Positions 12,711 through 22,181 of a stretch of 64,000 nucleotides of DNA are shown here, piece by piece. The notes beneath the pieces were generated by a model. The model was not told where the DNA came from. It made no database searches and saw nothing but the letters and a program-made list of their open reading frames with translations. The position numbers and the translations under genes were made by a program. How positions within the stretch are numbered: the first letter of the stretch is position 1; each line of letters opens with the position of its first letter. The stretch comes from Desmodesmus armatus (lineage: Eukaryota > Chlorophyta > Chlorophyceae > Sphaeropleales > Scenedesmaceae), in NCBI GenBank assembly GCA_007449985.2, contig VIIQ02000825.1, positions 62,001 through 126,000 on the forward strand, read 5' to 3'.

Positions 12711-12945
12711 TTTTTTTTTGGAGTGAGCAAGTTACAAGAGCGAAGTCAAGCAACAGAAGCCACCCCTCAAAGCTCAGGCAAGAGGATGGCGCAACCTGGC
12801 AGGCACCACCCTGTGAGGGCGCAAGCCGACACCCTCACCACATGGTCTCACGGGCGGCACGTCGCAGTGCAGCCTGCCAAAAAGCAGACACCAGGACCCG
12901 ACCATGCACCCGCAAAATGACTAAGGAAAAGCAACGGCAAAGGGA
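12711..12945 (-). mobile_element. L1-A2 tail insertion (235 bp)
   Basis: A poly(T) head and 235 bp of the L1-A2 3' end lie between 13-bp duplications CACAGCCACAGTT (12698-12710 and 12946-12958). The copy contains only 3' untranslated sequence, so it is a severely 5'-truncated LINE or a SINE built from the LINE tail. Confidence 0.9.
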
Positions 12946-13107
12946 CACAGCCACAGTTCGCGTCGCCACTCTGCTGCTAGGGGCATCAGGTATAATCTAT
13001 GAGTCCTTCCTGAAAGAAATGCGCGACCTCGGAGTAGGCGGCTCCGCCCTCACATCCCTAGCTCGACGCTTGCACCACATAGCAGTGCGCAACCTCAAAC
13101 TAATCTG
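12946..13107 (+). pseudogene. Dualen-like LINE: C-terminal segment between two insertions
   Basis: The protein resumes with TATVRVATLLLGASG and runs to AVRNLKLI at 13107. The frame offset agrees with the 248-bp addition of the L1 tail and its duplication. The segment is alpha-helical in character, and I assign it no separate function. It probably closes the restriction-like endonuclease domain. Confidence 0.7.
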
Positions 13108-13900
13108 CGGCTGTCACCCATAGGTTTAGCGCAGCACTGCAGCAGCAGCTCTCGCAAGACTGGCTCAGGACACAAGGGGACATCCGCCTGAACTCTGGGG
13201 TGCCTTTGTCTTGGCTCCGGGGCCGCAACCCTGAGCTGCTGCCGGAGCGGTTCGCCGCCAAATGGCAGCAGCCGGGGTGCTGTACGCAGTGGGGGATGGC
13301 ACTGGGCCCCGCCTTGTGCTGCCAGGGGATGCTTGATGGGCCTCTTTTGGGGTGGGGATCCCTGGACGAGGCATTTTGGGGCCACCAAAACATACAATCT
13401 ACAAAAAAAGGGGGTGGGCTTATCCTGTTGCGATGCAGTAGGGATGGGGGTTGGGGTTTGGTTTCAGCCTTATTGGTGAGTGGTTTGTGCATACTTTGGG
13501 GGGCAGGTTCATGCTACCAGCCAAGGTTGGTGTGTGCACCCCAGCAGGGGGTGCTAGTGACTTAGACCTTGTGCCGCCTTGCGCGGCGTTCCGTTCGAGG
13601 CGAGTTTAGTAGCCGTGTGGTGTCGCCATGCTTTTGTATAGTTTCTGCTGTACCGCCTGCGTGACAGCCGGCAGTGACTATCGTAGACAATTTGCGGGTG
13701 CGTGGTGGAGCCCTGGTGTCTGCTTTCAGCAGGCTGCGCTGCAATGCGCCGCTCATTTGACCATGTGGTGAGGGTGGTGGCTTGCCCCTTCACAGGGTGG
13801 CGCCGGTCAGGTTGCGCCATCCTCTTGCCAGAGCCTTTGAGGGGTGGCTTTTGTTGCTTGACTCCGCTCTTGTAACCTGCTCACCCTGGAAGAAAAAAAA
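13108..13900 (+). mobile_element. L1-A 3' fragment inserted in the Dualen-like LINE
   Basis: The fragment is 5'-truncated. It starts within ORF2 (RAALQQQLSQDWLRTQGDIR follows the junction), reaches the ORF2 stop, and contains the 3' UTR ending GTAACCTGCTCACCCTGG and poly(A). The duplication is AACTAATCTG at 13098-13107 and 13901-13910. Removing the fragment restores the host LINE frame. Confidence 0.9.
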
Positions 13901-13910
13901 AACTAATCTG

Positions 13911-14097
13911 GACACAACGCAGAGCCGACCTCATGGGCCGCAACAAGCGCCCAGGGAAGAAAGGCAAACGCGACAAGGGACGACGGCCACACAAGCAACA
14001 CTCAAGGCCTACCCGCCACAGTACAACCCAACAAGGCACAAAGCGTCTCCTCGTCAGGTCAGAGCCGGACCACAGGAAACGTCGCAAAAAGCGATGA
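13911..14097 (+). pseudogene. Dualen-like LINE: basic C-terminal tail
   Basis: The last coding segment reads WTQRRADLMGRNKRPGKKGK and continues very rich in Arg, Lys, His and Gln. It ends HRKRRKKR before TGA at 14095-14097. Such a tail would bind nucleic acid or act as a nuclear localisation signal, which is inference from composition. Confidence 0.7.
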
Positions 14098-14881
14098 TCT
14101 ACACTTCACACCCCCTCCATGCCCTCGGGCTGGAGGGGTCAGGTGGGGGGTGTGGTAGTCTAGCATGCTAGACATGCACACCCCTCTTGCCTTAACGTTA
14201 CGCCAGTGGTTCGCCATAGGCGTAGTTACTTACCTACTTACATATTAAATATAAATATCTATATATCACTATGAATGCTTACCATCTGTACCTTGAGGGA
14301 GAGCTTCTGCTCCTGCTGTGGTCAGATGGCACTGTGGTTGCTCCTTCTCACTGTGCCTGCGTTACATACATATATAGCGGCGCTACTGAGCATCTGGCTA
14401 TCCCAGGAGGTATTCACGTTGCGGTCTGCTCTTGCAGTAGCGCACCGTCTCTGGGTCTGCATCGACACTGCCAGGCTCAACTATTGAAGAGGGCGCACTG
14501 GGCATTCACGCACAAACAGGATGATAAAGATGCGTTACTGACCCTCTCTTTCATGAAAGCGCTATCGCTCACCAGCTGTGGGGCTGTGTGCTGTGGCTGC
14601 GGATCTGGGACTGCTGGTGGTTGGACTCAAAGGGTCGTGATCGTCCTGCAATCCATGTCAAACTAATGATTAGTTACACTGCTACTATATGCTGCTTCGG
14701 GCCCGGGTTCAACGGCACCTCTGCGCAAAGTTGCAGAGGAGGATCGGCATCGATTTAAGCATCCTATGCTGGAGCTCCGCCCTTGCCTCACCCGGGTGGC
14801 CTCCCGAAGATCTAGAAACTGTGCTGACGTGACAAATGCTTCTGCAGCATGGGTGCATAAGTCTGATGGTGCCTTGGCATT
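14098..14881. other. Probable LINE 3' UTR, then unassigned sequence
   Basis: An AT-rich segment near 14240-14270 (ATTAAATATAAATATC) may mark the end of the LINE. Beyond it I see no gene, RNA or repeat match within the window. Confidence 0.4.
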
Positions 14882-15570
14882 CAGTGGGTTCGGAAATGTT
14901 TTCCCACCCCCGCACGTACACACAAACTAGAGACATATGGCTATCAGGAACTGTGCTTAAGTCGTGGCGAAAGTGTTTGTATGACGAGTTATAGCAATTT
15001 ACGGATGGCCCTCCCCACGCTCTGCGTCCGAGAGCCTTTTACAGCTTCTGGGGCTCTGGCAGGGCCAGCTGAGCCTCGGAAAATAATTTCTGTTGTTTTT
15101 TGGGCTTGCGGCCGTGCCTGCTGAGGGTCTGATTGTCTTTGTGATGCTGCTGTGCAGCTTTCTGCTGCTCTGCCTGACTTGCTTTGGCTTCTGTGTGCCA
15201 CACGATTCCATAGTCTGTTTTCGACAGGGACTAAAGTTGAGGACATCGATGCATCTGTTTTTGTAAGGCAGCACCCCTCTGTGCTGCAGTAATTTTGTAA
15301 AAGTGTGTGTGTAGTGTGCAGTGCTGCCCAGTTTCTCCTGCTTAGAATGCCTGATCAGGCACCGGCACTGGTCAAAGTGTGACATTCAAACATCTGTTAC
15401 TTCAACGGTTTCAACGGCCTGCTCTGTGCTCAGTGCCAGCTGGCCTGCCAGGCACTACAGGGTGTAGGAGCAGTAGGAAAGAAACAGCTTGCGAGGCTTT
15501 GGTCAGCGCAGGACACGCACGGTGAAAATAGCAGCCCCAGCTGTCTGGAAAAACATTTCCGAACCCACTG
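14882..15570. mobile_element. 689-bp TIR element, copy 1
   Basis: The ends are perfect inverted repeats of at least 20 bp: CAGTGGGTTCGGAAATG at the left and its complement CATTTCCGAACCCACTG at the right. The interior encodes nothing recognisable, so this is a non-autonomous DNA element of MITE type. A copy of the same length lies at 17390-18078 in the same orientation. The CAGTG terminus would suit a hAT-type element, but I find no 8-bp duplication at this copy. Confidence 0.8.
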
Positions 15571-17389
15571 ATGCGGGACCGGTGACAGCCGGTTTGTGAA
15601 TTTGTCATGACGTCGTCCTGCACCTGTTTTGCCGGCTCTGCGGTGCCTCCATCACATAGGAAAGATCAATCATCATCGTTTGAGTGCGATCTGAGGCCTG
15701 GGCAGTGCTTCGCGACTATACTGCTCTGCTGTTTGTGCCAAGATCTGGGCTGCAGCAGAGGGCACTTCTGTATGTTGAACGCAAATGCAGTCTCGTTTGC
15801 ACACATCTGATACTTATATCAAAGGCAATGTTTTGCAAGCCCCACAGCCCCAGCACAGCTGCATGCAGCAGGCGAGCATGACAGCTGGCAACAGTGCAAG
15901 CAAGATGGCAGCCAAGTGCTATTGCAGCACACACAGGAGTTGCTGGAGTCCGTCACCTGTCTGCAACGATATGGAGGAAGTACGGGGTCCCAGAAATGGG
16001 CTGATCAGGCGAAGCTGAGTTTCAGTGCAAGTGCAGTATCAGCGAGGCCCTTCCAGGCTGTTGGCCAATTGTGTGCCAGCAGGTAAGCAATGGGCATTGA
16101 TGAAGCATGCAGGAACGGTATTCACATGCTAGAAGATACTTGCAAGTTGACTGGTTCGGGATTGCAGCCACACAGCAGCTGCCTTGAAGACTTGTGACTT
16201 GCAGCAGGTCCCTAGCCTCTACGTGCCGACACATGCAGCATGTGACACCAGCAGCAGCAGCTGCATTGCAGACCCCAGCCCTAGCTAGCACACTATAGAG
16301 CCTTCTTGTCACAGAAGCAGCATGCACGGCACATTTCAGCAGCAACCAGTACCAATCAGGTGGCTGTGTTTTTCTGCCTGTCTGCAAGGTGGTTGATGCA
16401 AGCGCAGCAGCGCCTCACATTTGGGAGGTGTTGACAAGGCCATGTGCAGGCAACCAGTTGCAATATGGTGTTGCTTTGAACCACAAAGTAAGTCCAGCAC
16501 AGCTGTCTCTAGCGCGCAGGACAGCATCAGTCGTTGGGCCACATGCATGTACAACCCCCCTTGCAAGTACAAGTGCTGTGCAACAGCAGAGCATTGCACG
16601 AGCTGTGCGGGCCAGCTGCAGCATGGGGTGGTGGCAATGTGCAGTACTAGATGCCTGCCAGACGCAGCAGATCTCTGCACGCATGCCAAACTGGCAGAGT
16701 AAGTGCAGGTGCCACCTCCTCTATGTTGCAAGTCCGCATGGACTGAGTCCTCAACCATGCAGCAGCCGTCGATGGCGGCATGCCTCACTGTTTGTGTGGC
16801 CCTAAGGCTGTCTACACACCCAGTCTTGAGCAGCCGTTCTAGCCTCCCTTGCTGACTGAGGTCCCGTATGCTGCTGCTACCTGCAGGTGACCTTCCCAAA
16901 GGGGGGTCAGAGGTCGCATTGACATCAAGCTGCGTGCAGCCTTCCGAATCAGGCGCCACCCATTGCAGCTTGTTGGTGTTGTGTGGCTCAGCATCTGCAG
17001 CTGTCGGGTTGTTCACGTGCATGCCCCTCCTTGTCGGAGGGGGTGCAGTGCTGTACAAAATCTGTTGGTGGCTTGGGCAGTGGGCAAGCGGTGAAGCTTG
17101 CAGAACGACCCTGATTTTGTTGTTCTAGCAAAATGCATTGAAGGTTGTCACTGTTGCATGTATACTGCCTTTGGGGCCAGCAAAGCTTGCTGCTGTGTTG
17201 TACGCACATTGGTGTCACTGTACCCCATTCTGGGCAAGGGGCCATTGGAGCCAAAATGGGGCCGTTGGTGCCTACGCGCACAGGCCACAAGTCAGCCTCA
17301 ATTGTGGTGTGTGGTCTTGCCCTAGTGAGTTGTGCATGGTGCCAGGGTGGCACGTCCATTTGGCCGGCGGATGGCAACTGCGCCCAGAT
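15571..17389. other. 1.8-kb segment between the two 689-bp repeats
   Basis: No transposase, primer-binding site or polypurine tract is visible. The longest frame is minus-strand 16336-17058 (240 codons). Its composition is ordinary, but I recognise nothing in it and do not call it a gene. The segment could be cargo between two direct element copies. Confidence 0.4.
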
Positions 17390-18078
17390 CAGTGGGTTCG
17401 GAAATGTTTTCCCACCCCCGCACGTACACACAAACTAGAGACATATGGCTATCAGGAACTGTGCTTAAGTCGTGGCGAAAGTGTTTGTATGACGAGTTAT
17501 AGCAATTTACGGATGGCCCTCCCCACGCTCTGCGTCCGAGAGCCTTTTACAGCTTCTGGGGCTCTGGCAGGGCCAGCTGAGCCTCGGAAAATAATTTCTG
17601 TTGTTTTTTGGGCTTGCGGCCGTGCCTGCTGAGGGTCTGATTGTCTTTGTGATGCTGCTGTGCAGCTTTCTGCTGCTCTGCCTGACTTGCTTTGGCTTCT
17701 GTGTGCCACACGATTCCATAGTCTGTTTTCGACAGGGACTAAAGTTGAGGACATCGATGCATCTGTTTTTGTAAGGCAGCACCCCTCTGTGCTGCAGTAA
17801 TTTTGTAAAAGTGTGTGTGTAGTGTGCAGTGCTGCCCAGTTTCTCCTGCTTAGAATGCCTGATCAGGCACCGGCACTGGTCAAAGTGTGACATTCAAACA
17901 TCTGTTACTTCAACGGTTTCAACGGCCTGCTCTGTGCTCAGTGCCAGCTGGCCTGCCAGGCACTACAGGGTGTAGGAGCAGTAGGAAAGAAACAGCTTGC
18001 GAGGCTTTGGTCAGCGCAGGACACGCACGGTGAAAATAGCAGCCCCAGCTGTCTGGAAAAACATTTCCGAACCCACTG
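17390..18078. mobile_element. 689-bp TIR element, copy 2
   Basis: This copy has the same length and ends as the one at 14882-15570, and by eye the sequence is the same throughout. The flank just right of this copy is CATT, which matches the flank just left of copy 1; the inner flanks do not match each other. Confidence 0.8.
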
Positions 18079-18491
18079 CATTGCTGCCAGGGTTGCAAGC
18101 AAAACCACCCCAGCAAAAAACACCAGCAGTGTCATCTGGGACAGAGCTCCTCTTCCGCTCGAATGTGCCACAACAGATGCAACCTCATGCTTCAGCAGCA
18201 TCCCAACAACAGCAATCTAAACAAGTGATCCAACTGCCATAGCTTGCCACCAGTCACCATATGCACGGCACAACTGCCTCGCCCAACCTTCCCCTTCAGC
18301 AAAACCCTCCCTACTGCTACCTGTAGTAGGGCCCCCTTTCCCTGTACCCCCTACCACCATAGGGGCCCTGGGGGTGCCCCCGAACTGGCCCCTGCCTGCT
18401 GTGCTGCTCCCAAGGCTCCTCATAATAGCCCCCTGCATCGCCCCCTGCATACCCGCCCTCCCACTCCCCTTCCATCTCCATAGCCTCAAAC
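18079..18491 (-). other. Region downstream of the Penelope-like RT gene
   Basis: This interval holds no gene that I can support. It is the 3' flank, on the minus strand, of the long coding region ending at 18492, and probably its 3' UTR. Confidence 0.4.
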
Positions 18492-20459
18492 TCAGGGGGG
18501 GGGGTAGTGGGGCATGGGTGGCTGCCTGTACACGCTGCTCGTGCCCTGCATCCCGTCCCTCCCTGCTGAAGGGTAGCCGGCACTCAGCCTGCCGCTACCA
18601 GGCATGCGCCCCTGGGGAGCTGACCACTCCCTCAGCTCCTGCCCTACCCTCATCCCTCTACCTCCTGCCTGCCGCCCCTGCTGCTGCCAGCCAGGCCGTG
18701 CGCCCCTGCCAGCGGGGGTGCTGCTGAACGACAGCAGGTGCCTGACCTCACCCCTACCTGGCTCGCTGCCAGGGGTGTAACCCTCCAAGCCGCTGCTGCC
18801 GTACCCCTGGCCTCTGTCCTCGCTGCTGCCAGCAAACCTGCTGCTGTTGCTAGAGCCGAAGGGGGTCCGCATCTGGGCAGCTGGTGTCTGCATGTTCTCC
18901 TCCCGGTACATGCCCCCAGCTGGCGGTCCTAACAGCTCAGCTGCTGCTGCTGCTGCCGGCCAGCACTCCCCGGGGTACCGAGGTGGCCCCATGCTAGCGC
19001 GCTGCTGCTGCATACGCTGTTGGGGTGAGGGTATGGGAGGCGGTGGGGGTGGGGGTGGGGGCCCACCTGCAGGTGGCATGCCGCGCCCTGGCCCTGCCCA
19101 GCCCACCTGCCTGCCACCCTCTGTCTGCTGTGGTGTCTCTACACCCCTAGCTGGGGTGCTGCTACGGTTTGCTACCGCAGCTGCCTTGCCTGGTGATGAC
19201 CTGCCTTGGCCACCCAGACCGGCAGCCGCGGCTGCAGGCCCGCCCTGCTTACTGGCTGCAGCTGGCGGTGCAGTTGACCTTGGGTGGCCCTTGCCCGCCC
19301 CTGCTGCTGTGCCAGACTTAGGTGCTGCTCCCACGTTCCCCGTTGCCCCTGCCGTCCTACGCGCTGCTGCTGGTGCTGCTGCTGCCGCTGCCGCTGCTGC
19401 CGCTGCTGCCGCCGAGCTAACTGCTGCCTGCTGGTTGTGCTCGAGCTGCTGTAGCCTATGCTGCATGTCCTCCCCGGCAAGCACCTCCATGGTCCACCCT
19501 CCTGTGCCAAAGGAGCGCATGGAGGTGATCCCCCTATAGTACCCCTCTGAGACAAGGAACAGCCTGCACTTATCGTACTTCTCCACCCATCCGGGCATCT
19601 GGAGGTACTCTGCTACTGCTGCACCATACACCCTGGCAGGCTTGAAGCCAATGCCATACAGCCGGCTGACTGCTGAGTCTAGGCCCTCTGCAACCGCCTT
19701 TGCTGTCTGCACTGCTGAGGCAGTTACTTCGGGAGTGGGTTGGCCCCGGCCCTTGGCCCAGGCGAACTTAACCCTGCCTGTTGCCAGCTGCGGCGCTGCA
19801 TCGACCTTGGAGATCACCTCCTGCTGCAGCACTACATACCCTAGCACTGCGCACAGCAGAGCGTCAACCTCTGCTGCCAGCTTGCTGTCCTGTGCTGCTT
19901 TGTCTAGCACCCTGAACAGGAGCAACTGCCGCTGCTGCTCTAAGTCCCCGAGCATGGCCACACTAGGCATACACCGGGCAGGGTGGTGCCATATCATGTA
20001 GAAGAGGGCCTGCAGTGGGAAGGGGGTGAGGTGCTTATAGGCCTCGTTGCTCCCACTGCCTCGCCCCTGCACCCCAAGCCACACCGGGTAGCTGTAGGCA
20101 AAGGGTGCCATGATTGCTGATGCTGTCTGAGTGGGTGCTGAGTGAAAGATCACAAACCCGTCCTTGCCTAGCCCGCTCGCGAGGGTATCCTGCAGGCCAG
20201 GGAGGGTGGTGCTGATAAAGCTATAAGTCTCCCCGCTGCAGTAAACCACCTGCTGCCTGTGTGGGAGCGACTTGTTCTCAAAGCCCTCAGCGATCTGCTT
20301 GGCTAGGCGCATGCCGTGCTTCGCTCCTAGGGCCTTGAAGATCACGTCTGCCCCAGCCCCTATAAAGAGTAATGTGCTAGCCTCCCTGTCCCCACCTGGC
20401 CACTCTCCCTGAACCAGCTTCTCATTGAAGCAGAGTTCGAGGGGCTCAAACTCACCCAC
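18492..20459 (-). CDS. Unknown C-terminal region of a Penelope/TERT-lineage element
   Basis: This open frame of about 655 codons follows the reverse transcriptase of the same strand with only a frameshift between them, so I read it as the C-terminal part of one polyprotein. The first 360 or so residues look globular (for example STLLFIGAGADVIFKALGAK, GFVIFHSAPTQTASAIMAPF, and a block with PVWLGVQGRGSG). I recognise no domain. The rest is low complexity: an alanine run, then Gly/Pro/Gln/Arg-rich sequence ending MPHYPPP. The alanine and proline tracts resemble disordered RNA-binding or assembly tails. It could be a separate second ORF of the element. The confidence is for coding status; the function is unknown. 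Confidence 0.6.
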   Translation of the reverse strand: MGEFEPLELCFNEKLVQGEWPGGDREASTLLFIGAGADVIFKALGAKHGMRLAKQIAEGFENKSLPHRQQVVYCSGETYSFISTTLPGLQDTLASGLGKDGFVIFHSAPTQTASAIMAPFAYSYPVWLGVQGRGSGSNEAYKHLTPFPLQALFYMIWHHPARCMPSVAMLGDLEQQRQLLLFRVLDKAAQDSKLAAEVDALLCAVLGYVVLQQEVISKVDAAPQLATGRVKFAWAKGRGQPTPEVTASAVQTAKAVAEGLDSAVSRLYGIGFKPARVYGAAVAEYLQMPGWVEKYDKCRLFLVSEGYYRGITSMRSFGTGGWTMEVLAGEDMQHRLQQLEHNQQAAVSSAAAAAAAAAAAAAPAAARRTAGATGNVGAAPKSGTAAGAGKGHPRSTAPPAAASKQGGPAAAAAGLGGQGRSSPGKAAAVANRSSTPARGVETPQQTEGGRQVGWAGPGRGMPPAGGPPPPPPPPPIPSPQQRMQQQRASMGPPRYPGECWPAAAAAAELLGPPAGGMYREENMQTPAAQMRTPFGSSNSSRFAGSSEDRGQGYGSSGLEGYTPGSEPGRGEVRHLLSFSSTPAGRGARPGWQQQGRQAGGRGMRVGQELREWSAPQGRMPGSGRLSAGYPSAGRDGMQGTSSVYRQPPMPHYPPP

Positions 20460-20676
20460 CCCCGCACTGCTGCCTCCGCTGCTGCTGCTGCTGCTGCTGC
20501 TGCCGCCTGCGCCCCCTGCTGTCTGTCTGTCTCAGACAAGCGCGTGAACAGGTCGCGCTCTATTGCTAACAGGGTACGCAGGTCAACCACTGCCTCGTTG
20601 GCATTGTGCTTGTGAAGCACATCGGCCAGCAGCTCAAACTGCTGAGCTGTGAGTGCTGCTGTGTCAAGGGCTGCGA
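20460..20676 (-). pseudogene. Linker between RT and C-terminal region, frame-shifted
   Basis: Coding continues as ALILEELIAALDTAALTAQQ and then LLAIERDLFTRLSE followed by an alanine run. It is offset by one base from the RT frame (shift near 20690-20705) and again from the downstream frame (shift in a run of G, minus strand, at about 20455-20465). Both shifts sit at or near homopolymers, so sequencing indels are as possible as true decay. Confidence 0.6.
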
Positions 20677-22125
20677 TCAGCTCCTCCAGGATGAGTGCCT
20701 ACGGGTAACAGCACGCAGCACATCATGCAGGTTAAAAGGCTTGCCAGGTATTGCCGGGTCTGCATCTGCCCATGCCGTCAGGGTGTCTAGGAGGCGCTGC
20801 CTGGCAAAGCCACGTTGCAGCAGTTTCTGTAGGACAAACCCTATGTGCTTTGCAGCCAGGTCGGCAGTGCTGCAGATCGCCGCAATCCGATAGGCCTGGC
20901 CCAGCACCATTTTGTAGCTATTCCCTAACGGCCTGTTGCTGCTGCGCGCGATGTAGTGAACAGGCTTAAAGTTGAGCTTGTGCTGCTTGTCGTAGATCTC
21001 AACGCTGTATGTCCCATCCTGACTGATGTGCGTGAGGCAGTCTAAGTACTGCGTTGTGACCCTGCTGTCACCGCCGGCACTGACGTCAAACGTCACATCT
21101 ATGCCGACGCAGGGTGGGTATATCCAGCCTAGTGTCTTGTTGTCACCTGGCCTATCAGGGCTGCGCACAAAGTCAGCTAAGGTAGGGGCGTTAATCATCC
21201 TGATGTCATCCATCATTCTGAAGCAGTAAAGCCACTCACGGCACAACTGTTGCTGCATGCTGCTGTCACCAGCTAATCTGCACATTCTGCGCACAGCAGC
21301 AGCCTCGTAAGTCATGAAGTACAGGTTACATGCGTCAGGACTGTAGTCTGCCCCCATTGGAATCCCTCTGGCCTGCCTGTATATCTGTCCCCCTGCTGTG
21401 ACATACGCATTAGTGAGGGCTGTGTGCAGGATAGCCAGGGTTTTTTCTTGGGTTAGGTACAACCTGCCCTGAGCGCTGCTGCCACTGCTGACGTGCTGCC
21501 ACTCTACTCTGTATGGCGGCTGCATTTTGGTGATCACAAGCTGCTGCTGCTGACCCCTCACAGCTGCCTTGTGCTCAAAAGCCTGCTTCACTTGCTTCTT
21601 CAAGGCTTCCTGCAGGCTGTATGGTTCAGCCACATCTATTGGGATGTTCTCAAAGCATTTAGTTATGTCTGCACAGAAGTCAGTGGCTATCTTGTCCGGT
21701 GTGTTCAGGACCACCTGTTGTGCGTTCTGCACAACTATGCACGACTGAGTGCGTGCTCCTGTGAACCTAGCTACCGCACTGTTCAGCTCTGCTAGCGCAC
21801 CCATGCTTCCTTCCAGTACCTTGCTAGTGATACTCTGGGCTAAGCTGTTGAGGGCCGACATTAGGGACCCCAAGGCGTTGGTTAGGTATCTATAGTCTCG
21901 CTTATGTGCCTTATACGCTACCCTCATGTTGGGCAGCCGCCCTCTCTGCACAAGAGCCTGCAGCCCGCTGTCTATCCCTTGTAGCTGCTGCTGCAGCGCT
22001 TCTGCAACTCCCTCCATGTCTGTGCTAACCTTTTCAAAGTCTGCAGACCCTTCTAGCCTCAGGAGAACCAGCAACTGCGCGTACTTAGGGCAGATGAAGC
22101 AGCAGGTGTTGGCTGCTTTGTCCAC
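20677..22125 (-). CDS. Penelope/TERT-lineage reverse transcriptase
   Basis: The frame of 482 codons encodes a reverse transcriptase of the Penelope/TERT branch, not a LINE RT. Motifs in order: RLPNMRVAYKAHKRDYRYLT (about residues 62-81, the KxHK-type block), DFCADITKCFENIP (motif A, about 149-162), YRQARGIPMGADYSPDACNL (motif B, about 250-269), FRMMDDIRMIN (motif C with the Asp pair, about 302-312), then TQYLDCLTHI and VEIYDKQHKLNF, which match the Penelope-type palm end. The catalytic aspartates are present. No GIY-YIG endonuclease is visible in any frame, which puts it closer to endonuclease-lacking forms. The upstream frame at 22182-23057 belongs to the same protein. Confidence 0.8.
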   Translation of the reverse strand: MDKAANTCCFICPKYAQLLVLLRLEGSADFEKVSTDMEGVAEALQQQLQGIDSGLQALVQRGRLPNMRVAYKAHKRDYRYLTNALGSLMSALNSLAQSITSKVLEGSMGALAELNSAVARFTGARTQSCIVVQNAQQVVLNTPDKIATDFCADITKCFENIPIDVAEPYSLQEALKKQVKQAFEHKAAVRGQQQQLVITKMQPPYRVEWQHVSSGSSAQGRLYLTQEKTLAILHTALTNAYVTAGGQIYRQARGIPMGADYSPDACNLYFMTYEAAAVRRMCRLAGDSSMQQQLCREWLYCFRMMDDIRMINAPTLADFVRSPDRPGDNKTLGWIYPPCVGIDVTFDVSAGGDSRVTTQYLDCLTHISQDGTYSVEIYDKQHKLNFKPVHYIARSSNRPLGNSYKMVLGQAYRIAAICSTADLAAKHIGFVLQKLLQRGFARQRLLDTLTAWADADPAIPGKPFNLHDVLRAVTRRHSSWRS

Positions 22126-22181
22126 CTCACAAATCAGAACCCTACTCTGTAGCTCAGCTATGTCTAACCGGATGCTATCTG

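Larger units (their letters stand above)
4310..14097 (+). mobile_element. Dualen/RandI-like LINE, 5'-truncated, with four insertions
   Basis: If the four TSD-flanked insertions (5810-8082, 10811-11195, 12711-12945, 13108-13900) are taken out, the coding parts follow each other in one direction. The order is RT, a linker with a PHD finger, RNase H, a CCHC finger, a PD-(D/E)XK-like nuclease and a basic tail. RNase H plus a C-terminal restriction-like endonuclease is the Dualen/RandI arrangement. In that family an AP-type endonuclease precedes the RT; here it is missing because the copy starts at 4310 against an L1-B fragment. Remaining damage is small: in-frame TAG codons at 8322-8324 and near 11605, and frameshifts near 10511-10541 and 11500-11526. 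The copy is dead but young enough to read. Confidence 0.8.

Noticed and set aside
14882..18078. LTR retrotransposon with 689-bp LTRs
   Set aside because: The repeats have long inverted termini and do not begin TG and end CA at the repeat boundary. I see no primer-binding site, polypurine tract, gag or pol between them.
18847..19539. Plus-strand 230-codon ORF
   Set aside because: It is the antisense shadow of the low-complexity end of the Penelope-like protein.
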